A stretch of DNA of 64,000 nucleotides from Paraburkholderia fungorum. GTDB lineage: Bacteria > Pseudomonadota > Gammaproteobacteria > Burkholderiales > Burkholderiaceae. The translations under genes and the position numbers were made by a program. The DNA lies in NCBI RefSeq assembly GCF_900099835.1, contig NZ_FNKP01000003.1:868001-932000 (forward strand), read 5' to 3'. Shown here in pieces: positions 10,202-22,791 of this stretch (position 1 is its first letter; each line of letters starts with the position of its first letter). Below the pieces are notes generated by a model, which was given only the letters and a program-made list of their open reading frames with translations, was not told the DNA's origin and did no database searches.

Positions 10202-10278
10202 GGGTCTGTAGCTCAGTCGGTTAGAGCACCGTCTTGATAAGGCGGGGGTCGATGGTTCGAATCCATCCAGACCCACCA
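10202..10278 (+). tRNA. tRNA-Ile (GAU)
   Basis: 77 bases in the 16S-23S spacer. The acceptor GGGTCTG pairs with CAGACCC, the anticodon GAT is at 10236-10238, the T-arm is GGTTCGAATCC, and CCA is encoded. Confidence 0.97.
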
Positions 10279-10335
10279 CTGTTTCTGCGGTGGCTGCACT
10301 AATCGATAAAAAACCTCTGTGATATCTGTATGACT

Positions 10336-10411
10336 GGGGGATTAGCTCAGCTGGGAGAGCACCTGCTTTGCAAGCAGGGGGTCGTCGGTTCGATCCCGTC
10401 ATCCTCCACCA
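10336..10411 (+). tRNA. tRNA-Ala (UGC)
   Basis: 76 bases, second spacer tRNA. The acceptor GGGGGAT pairs with ATCCTCC (one G-U pair), the anticodon TGC is at 10369-10371, the T-arm is GGTTCGATCCC, and CCA is encoded. Confidence 0.97.
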
Positions 10412-10513
10412 ATCTTCAGTGCCTAGTGTTCTGTGAATGCGCAGAACGTTATGCATTGGCGATTGAGCCAGTCAGTAGGGATACGCGGTTATAGCAATCG
10501 CGATATCGGCTGT

Positions 10514-10526
10514 CGTTCTTTAACAA
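10514..10526 (+). promoter_or_regulatory. spacer boxA antitermination element
   Basis: CGTTCTTTAACAA in the 16S-23S spacer after tRNA-Ala matches the NusB/S10 boxA consensus and lies about 210 bases before the 23S 5' end, its usual place in proteobacterial rrn operons. Confidence 0.75.
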
Positions 10527-10733
10527 TCAGGAAGAAGTAGTAAAGAGATTCACGAAAGCATACTTAGAGATGGGTGTGTGAGTAGGTGGATCAGGGTTGT
10601 GATTGTATCAATGTATGAAAAGGTGATCGAAAGATTGCTTTGGAATACGGCGCAACACGAATACTCAACCTGTAGCGAGTGTGAGAAAACGCGGTCTTCC
10701 CAGTGAAGACGGCGGGAGACACACCCGTTATAG

Positions 10734-13613
<2,880 letters not shown>

Positions 13614-13777
13614 ATAACAGGTGTGTCTTGCTCCCGCAAAGGGACACGAGACGCACGGTTGAGATCAGTGTTGTGCCAGAAACAGCACAACCCCAAAAGC
13701 TTCTCTGGTGAGCATCACCAGAAACTACTTCTTCCAGATTGGTTGTATTGCTCCACGAGCAGTACGACAACAAGTCA

Positions 13778-13894
13778 TGCCTGATGACCATAGCGAGTCG
13801 GTACCACCCCTTCCCATCCCGAACAGGACCGTGAAACGACTCCACGCCGATGATAGTGCGGATTGCCCGTGTGAAAGTAGGTAATCGTCAGGCT
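13778..13894 (+). rRNA. rrf: 5S ribosomal RNA
   Basis: About 117 bases. TGCCTGATGA at the 5' end pairs with TCGTCAGGCT at the 3' end; the loop sequence CCCATCCCGAACAG is the conserved 5S region. Third rRNA of the operon. Confidence 0.95.
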
Positions 13895-13907
13895 CCCCAG
13901 CAGTATC

Positions 13908-13945
13908 AGAAACCCCACCCCACAAAGGTGGGGTTTCTGCGTTTA
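13908..13945 (+). terminator. rrn operon terminator
   Basis: A 12-base perfect stem, AGAAACCCCACC (13908-13919) with GGTGGGGTTTCT (13927-13938), seven-base loop, then a modest T-rich tail (GCGTTTA), 14 bases after the 5S gene. Confidence 0.85.
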
Positions 13946-14495
13946 CAGGCCAAAAATACTCCGCATGTCAAATCGCTGAGTTGTCCACCACTCCTACGCC
14001 TTGATCCGCAGGGACATCATCGCGAGTTCAATCGCCCGGTTCGGGCGCTAGCGCGCGATAAAGACGCCGCACGCACCGTGACGATGTGAGCTGCGTCGAA
14101 TGCAACGCGACCGTGTTCAACGTCGGTGGTGACGGAACGAATCGAGGGAATGGCTTACGGCCTGCGACGCGTATCGCTTCTACGAAGTCGTCGAGTTTGG
14201 ATTTCTGCATGACTGCCGGACAGTCGCCAACGTTTCGAAACTGAAAAGCTGCCCATTGCCGACAGGTAACGCTGCCATTAGCGGACTAACGCGCTCAAAC
14301 GCACGCTAATGAATACACAGCGAGTCGCGTCGAAGAGAGTCTGAACGGGGATTCACAACTGCGGGGAAAAGAAACCCGCGTTACCAACCGACTGCATCGG
14401 CCAATCGGTTGATAGCGGAAAGTTGCTCCTGTTTGGCAGGAGCGATCACCTGCCGATATGCCGACGCTAAATTCCGCGCCGGCATATCGCACCAC
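13946..14495. other. 550-base noncoding gap with hairpins near the hpnH 3' end
   Basis: No supported gene. Three inverted repeats lie close to the hpnH stop: AACCGA/TCGGTT near 14386-14410, GCTCCTG/CAGGAGC (14425-14431 with 14437-14443), and the 10-base pair CGATATGCCG/CGGCATATCG (14454-14463 with 14480-14489). None has a clear T tract on the minus strand. Confidence 0.55.
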
Positions 14496-16055
14496 TTAAT
14501 CGCCGAGATATTCCGGCTCGATCTGGATGTTCTTCTCGCCAGCGGCCTTCTTTTCCCAATATCGCTTGACCCAGTTTTCGAAGGTCTTGCCAGCCGCAGT
14601 ATCTTTACCGGTGAACGCAATAGCGCTGATCTCCGGATACGGAATCACTTCCTTCGTCTGCTTGCCGGTCGGGATGATGCGGACGAAGCAGTCCTTGAAG
14701 GCCGCGCCGTATTGACGGTCGTACAGATAGCCCGCGACGGTCGAGCCGTCTTTGCGGGTGATCGTCACGTCGCCGCGATAATCGAAGGCCTTTTCCATCG
14801 CCTCGCGAATTTCGGCTTCGGTCGTCAGTTCCGGCGTCCAACCCTCGAGTTGCTCGTGCTCGGTACCGGCGGCGGTTTCCATCTGATCCGGATCGACCTT
14901 GGCGGCTGCCGCGGCTTGCGCCCCAGTTGCGGCCAGCTTGGCGGCAGCGTCCGTGCGCTCAGCCTTCGGGACGAACACCATCGGCACTTCGTGCGACGTC
15001 TTCTTCCAGCCGGCGAGAATTTCGGTCGCGCCCTTGTCGTCGTAACGGTCGAACAGCATCGCCTTGACCGTCTGGAACATGCCCTTGAACGAGCCGAACG
15101 TGTAGTTCACGCCGCTCGCTTCGTAGCCCGAGTGCACCATGCAGTTCGCGCATTTCGGGTTGCCGCTTTCAGTGCCGTACTCGGACCACTTCACGCTTTC
15201 CATCAGCTCGTCGAAGCTGTCCGCGTAGCCGTCCTGCAGCAGATAGCACGGCTTCTGCCAGCCAAAAATGCTGTATGTCGGCATGCCCCACGGCGTGCAG
15301 GTCAGGTCCTTCTTGCCCATCAGGAATTCCATGAAGATCGGCGACGCGTTGAAGCGCCAGCTCTTCTTCCGGTTCGACAGGATCGCGCGGAACAGCTTCT
15401 TCGAACGAGCGCGGCCGAGGAAGTGCTTCTGGTCCGGCGCTTTGTCGTACGTGTAGCCGGGCGACACCATCATGCTTTCGACGCCCGCCGTCATCATTTC
15501 GTCGAAGTGCGCACGCACGCTGTTCGGGTCTGCACCGTCGAACAGCGTCGTATTCGTGGTCACGCGGAAACCCGCCGCGACCGCTGCCCGAACGCCTTCC
15601 ATCGCGATGTCGTAGCCGCCTTCACGGCACACGGCGAAATCGTGGTGGTCGCGCTGGCCGTCGACGTGAACCGAGAACGACAGGTACTTGCTCGGCGTGA
15701 ACAGATGAAGATTCTTTGCGAGCAGCAACGCGTTCGTGCACATGTACACGTACTTTTTGCGCGCGACGAGACCAGCGACGATCTCCGGCATCTGCGGATG
15801 CAGAAGCGGTTCGCCGCCGGGAATCGCGACCATCGGCGTGCCGCATTCCTCGACGGCCTTGAAGCACTGTTCAGGCGTGAGTTGCGACTTCAGAACGTGC
15901 GCCGGGTACTGGATTTTCCCGCACCCCGCACACGCCAGATTGCAGCGCATGAGCGGTTCGAGCATCAGGACGAGCGGATACTTGCTCCGCCGCATCAACT
16001 TCTGCTTCAGGACGTAACTGGCGACCGTCCATGCCTGTGAAATTGGCACTCCCAT
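14496..16055 (-). CDS. hpnH: hopanoid biosynthesis radical SAM protein HpnH with C-terminal extension
   Basis: 519 residues. The radical SAM cluster motif is CNLACAGC (Cys38, Cys42, Cys45), followed by the family stretch AIPGGEPLLHPQM and the SPASM-like cysteines in NPKCANCMVHSGYEASG. HpnH adds 5'-deoxyadenosine to diploptene to give adenosylhopane, the precursor of extended-side-chain hopanoids in the inner membrane. Usual members end near residue 380. Here an Ala-rich linker leads to an extra domain (about residues 412-519: FDYRGDVTITRKDGSTVAGY, EVIPYPEISAIAFTGKD) that looks like a small Sm-like beta barrel. No other hopanoid gene is adjacent. Confidence 0.92.
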   Translation of the reverse strand: MGVPISQAWTVASYVLKQKLMRRSKYPLVLMLEPLMRCNLACAGCGKIQYPAHVLKSQLTPEQCFKAVEECGTPMVAIPGGEPLLHPQMPEIVAGLVARKKYVYMCTNALLLAKNLHLFTPSKYLSFSVHVDGQRDHHDFAVCREGGYDIAMEGVRAAVAAGFRVTTNTTLFDGADPNSVRAHFDEMMTAGVESMMVSPGYTYDKAPDQKHFLGRARSKKLFRAILSNRKKSWRFNASPIFMEFLMGKKDLTCTPWGMPTYSIFGWQKPCYLLQDGYADSFDELMESVKWSEYGTESGNPKCANCMVHSGYEASGVNYTFGSFKGMFQTVKAMLFDRYDDKGATEILAGWKKTSHEVPMVFVPKAERTDAAAKLAATGAQAAAAAKVDPDQMETAAGTEHEQLEGWTPELTTEAEIREAMEKAFDYRGDVTITRKDGSTVAGYLYDRQYGAAFKDCFVRIIPTGKQTKEVIPYPEISAIAFTGKDTAAGKTFENWVKRYWEKKAAGEKNIQIEPEYLGD

Positions 16056-16538
16056 GCTGCTAATTCTCCTCGGTAACTATTACTTGGCGGGGCAAGCCCC
16101 GCAAATGCGTTCATTCAGGGTGCAACGCACCCCGATCGGGCGCCATTGTCTGCGAAAACGGGTCGGCGCAAGTGTGCGCGACCGGGCGTGAGCCGAGCTG
16201 GCACCCGACTCTGTGGGTTCGAAATTTCTGAAATTAAGGGATGATCGCACAAACCGCCATATCGAGCAGGCTGCGAAACATTCCGGAGGCTCGCGCGGGC
16301 CACGGCGCAAGCCATTTGCGGGTGGTTTTTTGTCGTTATGAAAGAACTGTTTTTCGTTGCTGACGAAACACCGCGCAAAACTGCGAACCCGTGATTTTCT
16401 CAAATATTTGCTCGAACAGGCGACCGAAATACGCCATCTACTTACGGCCGCTTAATCGGGGATGTTGCCTTCCGGCTACCCCTCGGTCGTGTATAAGGAA
16501 TGGATCTCAAAACGTGCCGACGAGGAAAGGGGGAACTG
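16056..16538. other. divergent intergenic region hpnH/tcuR
   Basis: About 480 bases holding both promoters. A short GCGGGG/CCCCGC hairpin (about 16086-16101) sits in the hpnH leader. An in-frame ATG at 16500 would extend tcuR by 13 residues but has no ribosome site. Confidence 0.5.
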
Positions 16539-17474
16539 TTGGAACTGCGCCAGCTTCGCTATTTTGTGGCCGTGGTCGAACACGGCAGCATGGGCCGCGC
16601 AGCGGCGGAACTCGGTGTGGTCACCTCTGCGCTGAGCCAGCAGATCAGCCGCCTCGAAAGCGAACTGTCGACGCGCCTGCTGCAACGCACATCGAGCGGC
16701 GTGATTCTCACGGATGCCGGGCTGGCGTTCTGGCGTCAGGCGCAACTCGCGCTGCGTCACGTCGACGGTGCGGCGCACGCCGCGCAGCACGCGCGCCTGT
16801 CGGGCCACGTGAGCGTGGGCATGGCGCCGAGCACGACGGGCGTGCTCGGTCTCGCGTTCATGCGCGCGATGCACGAGCGTTATCCCGACGTGCGCCTGCG
16901 CATGGTCGAGAGCCTGTCGGGGCACCTCGCCACCATGCTCAACGGCCGCCAGATCGATCTCGCTATCCTGTTCCAGAGCGCTGTCGGACAGCGTTTCAGC
17001 GCGACACCGCTGATCGACGAACGTCTGTTCGCCATCGCCGCCGCCGATTTCGAACCCATGCCGGCGACCAAGAAAGCCAGGCTCGCGCAAATCGCGCCGC
17101 TGCCGCTGATCCTGCCGAGCAGTCCGCACGGCTTGCGCTCGCTGCTGACGTCCGCGTTTGCGAGCGCCAGGTGCGAGCCGAACATCATCGCCGAGATCGA
17201 CGGGCTGGCGATGCTGATGGATGCCGTGGGCGGCGGCATCGGCGTAACCATCCAGCCGGGGGCGGCGCTCGCGCGACGCGACAGGGCGGCCTTTCGTGCC
17301 ATTCCGATTGCCGACAGGCACATGGTTCGCACCAACCAGCTCGTGAGCCTTTCCGACGACGAATTGTCGCCCGCCGGGCTCGCCGCCCGCGTGGTGCTCG
17401 CGGATGTCGCGCGTTCGCTGGTCACGAGCGGCCAATGGGTGGGCGCGACGCTCGCCGAATCGCCAGCGCGATAA
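16539..17474 (+). CDS. tcuR: LysR-family regulator of tricarballylate utilisation (TcuR-like)
   Basis: 311 residues from the TTG at 16539, chosen because a strong AAAGGGGG ribosome site stands five bases before it and because LysR proteins begin (M)ELRQLRYF; the ATG at 16500 lacks a ribosome site. The HTH is GSMGRAAAELGVVTSALSQQISRLE; the C-terminal co-inducer domain has VGMAPSTTGVLGLAFM and GMAPS-type features of the Nac/TcuR group. It stands in front of tcuABC on the same strand and probably activates them in response to tricarballylate. A close relative is encoded at 42646-43644. Confidence 0.88.
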   Translation: MELRQLRYFVAVVEHGSMGRAAAELGVVTSALSQQISRLESELSTRLLQRTSSGVILTDAGLAFWRQAQLALRHVDGAAHAAQHARLSGHVSVGMAPSTTGVLGLAFMRAMHERYPDVRLRMVESLSGHLATMLNGRQIDLAILFQSAVGQRFSATPLIDERLFAIAAADFEPMPATKKARLAQIAPLPLILPSSPHGLRSLLTSAFASARCEPNIIAEIDGLAMLMDAVGGGIGVTIQPGAALARRDRAAFRAIPIADRHMVRTNQLVSLSDDELSPAGLAARVVLADVARSLVTSGQWVGATLAESPAR

Positions 17475-17574
17475 CTCTGTCTTCACGATTCGTGAACACC
17501 TGTTGCCGGTTGGCTTCTGGCGGCTGAAGGGTCGGGCGTCCTACACTCCGGGCAACTGGAGGAGACGCTCGAAC

Positions 17575-18993
17575 ATGGTGGACGTACTTGTCATCGGCGG
17601 GGGCAACGCGGCCTTGTGCGCCGCATTAATGGCGCGCGAAGCCGGCGCGTCGGTATTGCTGCTCGAAGCGGCGCCGCGCGAGTGGCGCGGCGGCAATTCG
17701 CAACACACACGCAACCTGCGTTGCATGCACGTCGCGCCGCAAGACGTGCTCATCGACGCGTACCCGGAAGAAGAGTACTGGCAGGATCTGCTGAAAGTGA
17801 CCGGCGGACTGACGGACGAAAAACTCGCGCGTCTCGCGATTCGCGCATCGTCGTCCTGTCGCGACTGGATGCGCCATCACGGCGTGCATTTTCAGCCGCC
17901 GCTGTCGGGCGCGCTGCATGTCGCGCGCACCAACGCGTTTTTCATGGGCGGCGGCAAGGCGCTCGTCAACGCGTATTTCCGCAGTGCCGAAGCGCTCGGC
18001 GTGCAGATTCGCTACAACGCGCCCGTCGATTCGATCGAACTCGACGGCGACCGTTTCGTCGCCGCGCGCATCGGTGACGAACGGATCGAAGCACGCGCGT
18101 GCGTGCTCGCGGCCGGCGGCTTCGAATCGAATCGCGAGTGGCTGCGCGAGGCCTGGGGGCAAGTCAATGGCGAATGGGTCGCCGAAAACTTCCTGATTCG
18201 CGGCACGCGTTTCAACATGGGCGTGCTGCTCAAATACATGATCGATGCAGGCGCGGATGCCATCGGCGATCCGTCGCAGTCGCATTGCGTGGCGATCGAC
18301 GCGCGCGCGCCGCTCTACGACGGCGGCATCTGCACGCGAGTGGACTGTGTGTCGCTCGGCGTCGTGGTCAACCGGAACGCGGAGCGCTTCTACGACGAAG
18401 GTGAGGATTTCTGGCCGAAGCGCTATGCGATCTGGGGCCGCCTCGTCGCGCAGCAACCGGGACAGATTGCGTATTCGGTTATCGATTCAAAAGCGATTGG
18501 CCGCTTCATGCCGCCCGTTTTCCCCGGCACGAAGGCCAACACGCTTGGCGAACTCGCGCGTGCGAGCGGGCTCGACGAAGCGGCTTTCGTCAAAACGATC
18601 GAGACGTATAACGCCGCGTGCAGGATCGGCAAGTTCGACCACGCGGTACTCGACGACTGTCATACCGAAGGCATTCAACCGGCGAAAACGCACTGGGCCC
18701 AGCCGATCGACAAACCGCCTTTCTATGCATATGCGCTGCGACCAGGCATCACGTTCACCTATCTCGGGCTGAAGGTCGACGAACGGTCGGCGGTGCATTT
18801 CGGCGGCAAGCCGAGCGAGAACCTCTATGTGGCCGGCGAAATGATGGCGGGCAACGTGCTCGGCAAGGGCTACACGGCGGGCGTCGGCATGGCGATCGGC
18901 ACCGCGTTCGGACGGATCGCCGGAACCGAAGCCGCGCGGGCGGCATTGAAATCGAAACAAGCCTTGAAGGAAGCCACTCATGCAGTCGCTTGA
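17575..18993 (+). CDS. tcuA: FAD-dependent tricarballylate dehydrogenase TcuA
   Basis: 472 residues from the ATG at 17575, with GGAGGAG about 11 bases upstream. The N-terminal FAD site is [21 protein letters not shown] and a C-terminal FAD segment is [19 protein letters not shown]. This belongs to the fumarate reductase flavoprotein superfamily. TcuA oxidises tricarballylate to cis-aconitate, which enters the TCA cycle. The order regulator-A-B-C matches the known tcu locus. The tcuB start overlaps the last 14 bases, so the two are translationally coupled; TcuB reoxidises the flavin of TcuA. A TACACT -10-like box lies at 17542-17547. Confidence 0.93.
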   Translation: MVDVLVIGGGNAALCAALMAREAGASVLLLEAAPREWRGGNSQHTRNLRCMHVAPQDVLIDAYPEEEYWQDLLKVTGGLTDEKLARLAIRASSSCRDWMRHHGVHFQPPLSGALHVARTNAFFMGGGKALVNAYFRSAEALGVQIRYNAPVDSIELDGDRFVAARIGDERIEARACVLAAGGFESNREWLREAWGQVNGEWVAENFLIRGTRFNMGVLLKYMIDAGADAIGDPSQSHCVAIDARAPLYDGGICTRVDCVSLGVVVNRNAERFYDEGEDFWPKRYAIWGRLVAQQPGQIAYSVIDSKAIGRFMPPVFPGTKANTLGELARASGLDEAAFVKTIETYNAACRIGKFDHAVLDDCHTEGIQPAKTHWAQPIDKPPFYAYALRPGITFTYLGLKVDERSAVHFGGKPSENLYVAGEMMAGNVLGKGYTAGVGMAIGTAFGRIAGTEAARAALKSKQALKEATHAVA

Positions 18994-20152
18994 AGCGCTC
19001 ACCCGCGAGGCGAGTGCGCTCGCCTCGAACGAAATGCCCATCACGCTGACGGCGATGACCTCCGCGGAATCGGAAGTCAGCCGCGTCATGCAGATCTGCA
19101 ATGCGTGCCGCTATTGCGAAGGCTTCTGCGCCGTGTTCCCCGCAATGACCCGCCGCCTCGAATTCGGCCGCGCCGACGCGCACTTTCTCGCGAATCTCTG
19201 CCACAACTGCAGCGCCTGTCTGCATGCCTGTCAGTACGCGCCGCCGCACGAATTCATGGTCAATGTGCCGAAGGCGATGGCCGAGGTGCGCATGCAAACG
19301 TATGTGGATTACGCGTGGCCCGCAGGCTTCGGTGCGCTGTACAAGCGCAACGGCGTGACGCTCGCACTGGCGCTGGCGGGCGGCCTCGCGCTGTTCCTCG
19401 CGCTCGCGATGGCGCTCAAGGGTTCGCTGTTTTCGTCACCACTCGCCGGCAACTTCTACGCGGTGTTTCCGCACAACACGCTCGCGCTGCTGTTCGGCGT
19501 GGTCTTCCTGTTCTCGATGATCGCGCTAGGTGTCGGCGTGCGGCGTTTCTGGCGCAATGAAGACCCCGGCGCGATGTCCGGCGCAGCGGTCGGGGAGGCG
19601 GTTCACGACGTGCTGAGCCTGCGTTATCTCGGCGGTGGTCACGGCGAAGGCTGCAATACCGGCGACGACAAGTTCTCACTAGCACGCCGCCGTTTTCATC
19701 ATCTGACGTTTTACGGCTTCATGTTGTGCTTCGCGTCGACCTGCGTCGCCACGCTCTATCACTACCTGCTGAAACTCGAAGCGCCCTACGCATTGACAAG
19801 CCTGCCGGTGATACTCGGTACAGTCGGCGGCCTCGGTTTGCTCGGCGGTCCTGCGGGTCTTTTGTGGCTGAACCTGAAGCGCCATCCGCTAGCCGGTGAT
19901 GCAGCGCAGCGTCCGATGGACCGTGGCTTCATCGCGCTGCTTCTGCTGACGAGCGCAAGCGGCCTCGCGCTGATGCTGCTGCGCGACACGACGTTCATGA
20001 CAGCGTTGCTCGCCGTTCACCTGGGCGTGGTGATGGCGCTGTTCCTGACACTGCCGTACGGGAAGTTCGCGCACGGCATTTACCGGAGCGCGGCGCTCCT
20101 GAAATGGGCGGTGGAAAAGAGAAAACCGAGCGGATTGCTGGTCGAGGATTAG
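18980..20152 (+). CDS. tcuB: TcuB: 4Fe-4S and cytochrome b-like electron carrier for TcuA
   Basis: 390 residues. Two ferredoxin-like cysteine clusters at the N-terminus ([11 protein letters not shown] and [11 protein letters not shown], about residues 38-77), followed by about six membrane segments with conserved histidines ([18 protein letters not shown]). TcuB passes electrons from reduced TcuA to the quinone pool. An upstream overlap of 14 bases with tcuA and a 62-base gap to tcuC place it in the tcu operon. Confidence 0.93.
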   Translation: MQSLEALTREASALASNEMPITLTAMTSAESEVSRVMQICNACRYCEGFCAVFPAMTRRLEFGRADAHFLANLCHNCSACLHACQYAPPHEFMVNVPKAMAEVRMQTYVDYAWPAGFGALYKRNGVTLALALAGGLALFLALAMALKGSLFSSPLAGNFYAVFPHNTLALLFGVVFLFSMIALGVGVRRFWRNEDPGAMSGAAVGEAVHDVLSLRYLGGGHGEGCNTGDDKFSLARRRFHHLTFYGFMLCFASTCVATLYHYLLKLEAPYALTSLPVILGTVGGLGLLGGPAGLLWLNLKRHPLAGDAAQRPMDRGFIALLLLTSASGLALMLLRDTTFMTALLAVHLGVVMALFLTLPYGKFAHGIYRSAALLKWAVEKRKPSGLLVED

Positions 20153-20214
20153 TCCATACTACGCACATAACAATAAGTACGAATCGCGAATTCATACCTA
20201 CAAGGAGACTCTCC

Positions 20215-21528
20215 ATGGCAACCGCCCCCAATACACAATCGGCGAGCGCACCGCCCCTTTCGAAGTTCGGTGCCGTGCTGCGCGTCACGAGCGGCAACTT
20301 CCTCGAGCAGTTCGATTTCTTTCTATTCGGTTTCTACGCGACTTTCATCGCCAAGACGTTTTTCCCGGCCGCGAGCGAATTCGCGTCGCTGATGCAGACC
20401 TTCGCCGTATTCGGCGCGGGCTTCCTGATGCGTCCGCTCGGCGCAATCATACTGGGCGCCTATATCGACAAGGTCGGGCGACGGCGCGGGCTGATCGTCA
20501 CGCTGTCGATCATGGCGAGCGGGACGATCCTGATCGCCTGTGTGCCGGGGTACGCGAGTATCGGGCTCGTCGCACCAGCGCTCGTGTTGATCGGGCGGCT
20601 TCTGCAGGGCTTCTCGGCGGGCGCGGAACTCGGCGGCGTCTCGGTCTATCTGGCTGAGATGGCGACGCCCGGCAAGAAGGGCTTCTACACCGCGTGGCAG
20701 TCGGCGAGCCAGCAGGTGGCGATCGTCGTCGCGGCGGCGCTCGGCTATGCGTTGAACCTCATGCTGACTCCCGCGCAGATCGGCGCGTGGGGATGGCGTG
20801 TGCCGTTCTTTATCGGCTGCATGATCGTGCCGTTTCTTTACGTGCTGCGCCGCTCGCTGCAGGAGACCGCGGAGTTCCAGGCGCGTCGTCATCACCCGGC
20901 GACTTCCGAAGTCTTCCGCTCGATGCTCGAAAACTGGCGGACGGTCGTGGCCGGCATGCTGATGGTCGCGATGACGACGACCACGTTCTACCTGATCACG
21001 GTCTACACGCCGACATTCGGCCGCGCGGTGCTGCACCTGAGCACGGCAGACAGCCTCGTGGTGACGCTGCTGGTGGGCGTATCGAACTTCGTGTGGTTGC
21101 CGATCGGCGGTGCGCTGTCGGACCGGATCGGGCGCAAGCCGTTGCTGCTGTTCATTTCGGCGCTCGCCATCGTGAGTTCGTACCCGGCGCTCTCGTGGCT
21201 CGCGCAATCGCCCAGCTTTCTGCGGATGCTGGCGGTGCTGCTGTACTTCTCGTTCTTCTTCGGCGTGTACAACGGCGCGATGGTCGCTGCGTTGACCGAA
21301 GTGATGCCGGTCAACGTGCGGGTCGCCGGTTTCTCGCTGGCGTTCAGTCTCGCGACGGCCATATTCGGCGGCTTCACCCCGGCGGTGTCCACGTTCCTGA
21401 TTCAGGCGACGGGAGACAAGGCCGCGCCCGCGTACTGGCTTATTTTCGCGGCGCTGTGCGGATTCTCGGCGACGCTCGCGCTCTACCGGCGAGGCGGAGC
21501 AGCAGAGTTGCAGGCGAAGCTTGGGTGA
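20215..21528 (+). CDS. tcuC: TcuC-type MFS tricarballylate/citrate:H+ symporter
   Basis: 437 residues from the ATG at 20215, preceded by AAGGAGA; a longer open frame overlaps tcuB and is not used. Twelve membrane segments and the metabolite:H+ symporter signatures ([23 protein letters not shown] at the N-terminus; [13 protein letters not shown] in loop 2-3; [14 protein letters not shown] in TM4/5). It belongs to the citrate/tricarballylate permease group. Last gene of the tcu operon, followed 29 bases later by an intrinsic terminator. Confidence 0.92.
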   Translation: MATAPNTQSASAPPLSKFGAVLRVTSGNFLEQFDFFLFGFYATFIAKTFFPAASEFASLMQTFAVFGAGFLMRPLGAIILGAYIDKVGRRRGLIVTLSIMASGTILIACVPGYASIGLVAPALVLIGRLLQGFSAGAELGGVSVYLAEMATPGKKGFYTAWQSASQQVAIVVAAALGYALNLMLTPAQIGAWGWRVPFFIGCMIVPFLYVLRRSLQETAEFQARRHHPATSEVFRSMLENWRTVVAGMLMVAMTTTTFYLITVYTPTFGRAVLHLSTADSLVVTLLVGVSNFVWLPIGGALSDRIGRKPLLLFISALAIVSSYPALSWLAQSPSFLRMLAVLLYFSFFFGVYNGAMVAALTEVMPVNVRVAGFSLAFSLATAIFGGFTPAVSTFLIQATGDKAAPAYWLIFAALCGFSATLALYRRGGAAELQAKLG

Positions 21529-21557
21529 TCCGCTGAGAACTGGAGTGAACAGAAAGG

Positions 21558-21589
21558 CGGCGCTTCCTCACGGCAAGCGCCGTTTTTTT
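21558..21589 (+). terminator. intrinsic terminator of the tcu operon
   Basis: CGGCGCTT (21558-21565) pairs with AAGCGCCG (21575-21582), followed by TTTTTTT. The T tract overlaps the stop codon of the converging LysR gene. Confidence 0.88.
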
Positions 21590-22511
21590 ATTGCAGGCCG
21601 TCCTGCGCGGCATGCGTCTGCTCAGGATCGAACGTCAGCACATGCTGCATGAACTCGATAATCGGCGGCTCAAGCTCTTCGAGCGCGCGGGTACAGAGAT
21701 AGAACTGCCGGAACGCCCACGCGTCGCGCAAGTGAACGATCCTGAGACCATGCGCCGCCACGTAGGACGCGGCAATCTGCTCGGGCATGATGCCGATCCC
21801 GATCCCTTCGCGGATCATCTGGCAGCGCGCCTCATAGTTCGACACCTCGATGCGCACCTTCAGCGGATGCGACAGGCTGCGCTCCGCTAGCGACAGAAAC
21901 GCCTCGAACGAATGCCTCGGAAAATATCCGACGAATGGATATTCGACCGCCTCTTCAAGCTCGATCTCCGCGCGTTGAGCAAGCGGATGATCCAGCGGCA
22001 CCACCAGCCCCACCCGATCCCGCCGGTACGGCACCGAGTGCACGCCTGGTGCGGGTGACAGCGCGTGATAAATGCCGAGGTCCGCGTCGCCTTCATGAAC
22101 AAGCCGCGGAATATCGTAGCTATAGCGCTCCTGCAGATCGACCTGCGCATCGGGCCGTTCGGCGAAATAGCGGCTGAGCGTGAGCGCCAGATATTGCGCG
22201 ATGGCCGAACGATTGGCGGCCAGCCGGATGCGCGGCATGCCGCCAGGCCCGAACTCCGCGACGCAACTCTGCGCCAGTTCCACGCTGCGCAAAATCGACT
22301 TGGCGCGGTGATACAGCGCGATGCCCGCCGGGGTCGGCTCGACGCCCCGGCCGTGACGCGTGAGCAGCACCGCGCCGAGTTGCCGTTCGAGTTCGGAGAT
22401 GCGCTTGCTCGCCGCCGACGTGACGAGGTTCTCGTGCTCGGCCGCCTTCGACAGACTCTTCAGCTCGATGGCTGAGACCAGCATCTGCAGACCGGGTAGA
22501 TCTATCTTCAT
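21588..22511 (-). CDS. LysR-family transcriptional regulator
   Basis: 307 residues. HTH at residues 17-40 (KSLSKAAEHENLVTSAASKRISELE), then the substrate-binding-like domain (RIRLAANRSAIAQYL; YEARCQMIREGIGIGIMPEQIA). It converges on tcuC and diverges from the D-2-hydroxyacid dehydrogenase at 22792, the arrangement in which a LysR protein usually controls its divergent neighbour. It is therefore a candidate regulator of the large catabolic region to its right. The ligand is unknown. Confidence 0.9.
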   Translation of the reverse strand: MKIDLPGLQMLVSAIELKSLSKAAEHENLVTSAASKRISELERQLGAVLLTRHGRGVEPTPAGIALYHRAKSILRSVELAQSCVAEFGPGGMPRIRLAANRSAIAQYLALTLSRYFAERPDAQVDLQERYSYDIPRLVHEGDADLGIYHALSPAPGVHSVPYRRDRVGLVVPLDHPLAQRAEIELEEAVEYPFVGYFPRHSFEAFLSLAERSLSHPLKVRIEVSNYEARCQMIREGIGIGIMPEQIAASYVAAHGLRIVHLRDAWAFRQFYLCTRALEELEPPIIEFMQHVLTFDPEQTHAAQDGLQ

Positions 22512-22791
22512 GGATGCGCTTCGTTGGGATGCCGGCCGTCAATATAGCGCTGAAATTGCGCCGAAAGTTTCGAGCCGTAAAAGCGCTCGGGGATTGCCCT
22601 GGTCGATGCCGTTTTTTTGCACGCGCTTTCGACGGAAAGCAACGCGGCGCATCACGAGCCCCATTTTCACGGCTCGAAATCGACGCCGGTTTGAATTTCA
22701 GGAAACGCTGCGTTCACTAAAAAGCGCGGCACGCGGGCATCGAATGGCGACAATGAATCTGAACCTCGGCACAGGAGGCAAGGAGACAAAG
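22512..22791. other. divergent promoter region of LysR gene and D-2-hydroxyacid dehydrogenase
   Basis: 280 bases without a supported gene. It should contain the LysR operator and both promoters; no palindrome stands out. In-frame ATGs at 22744 and 22753 lie in front of the chosen TTG start. Confidence 0.45.
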
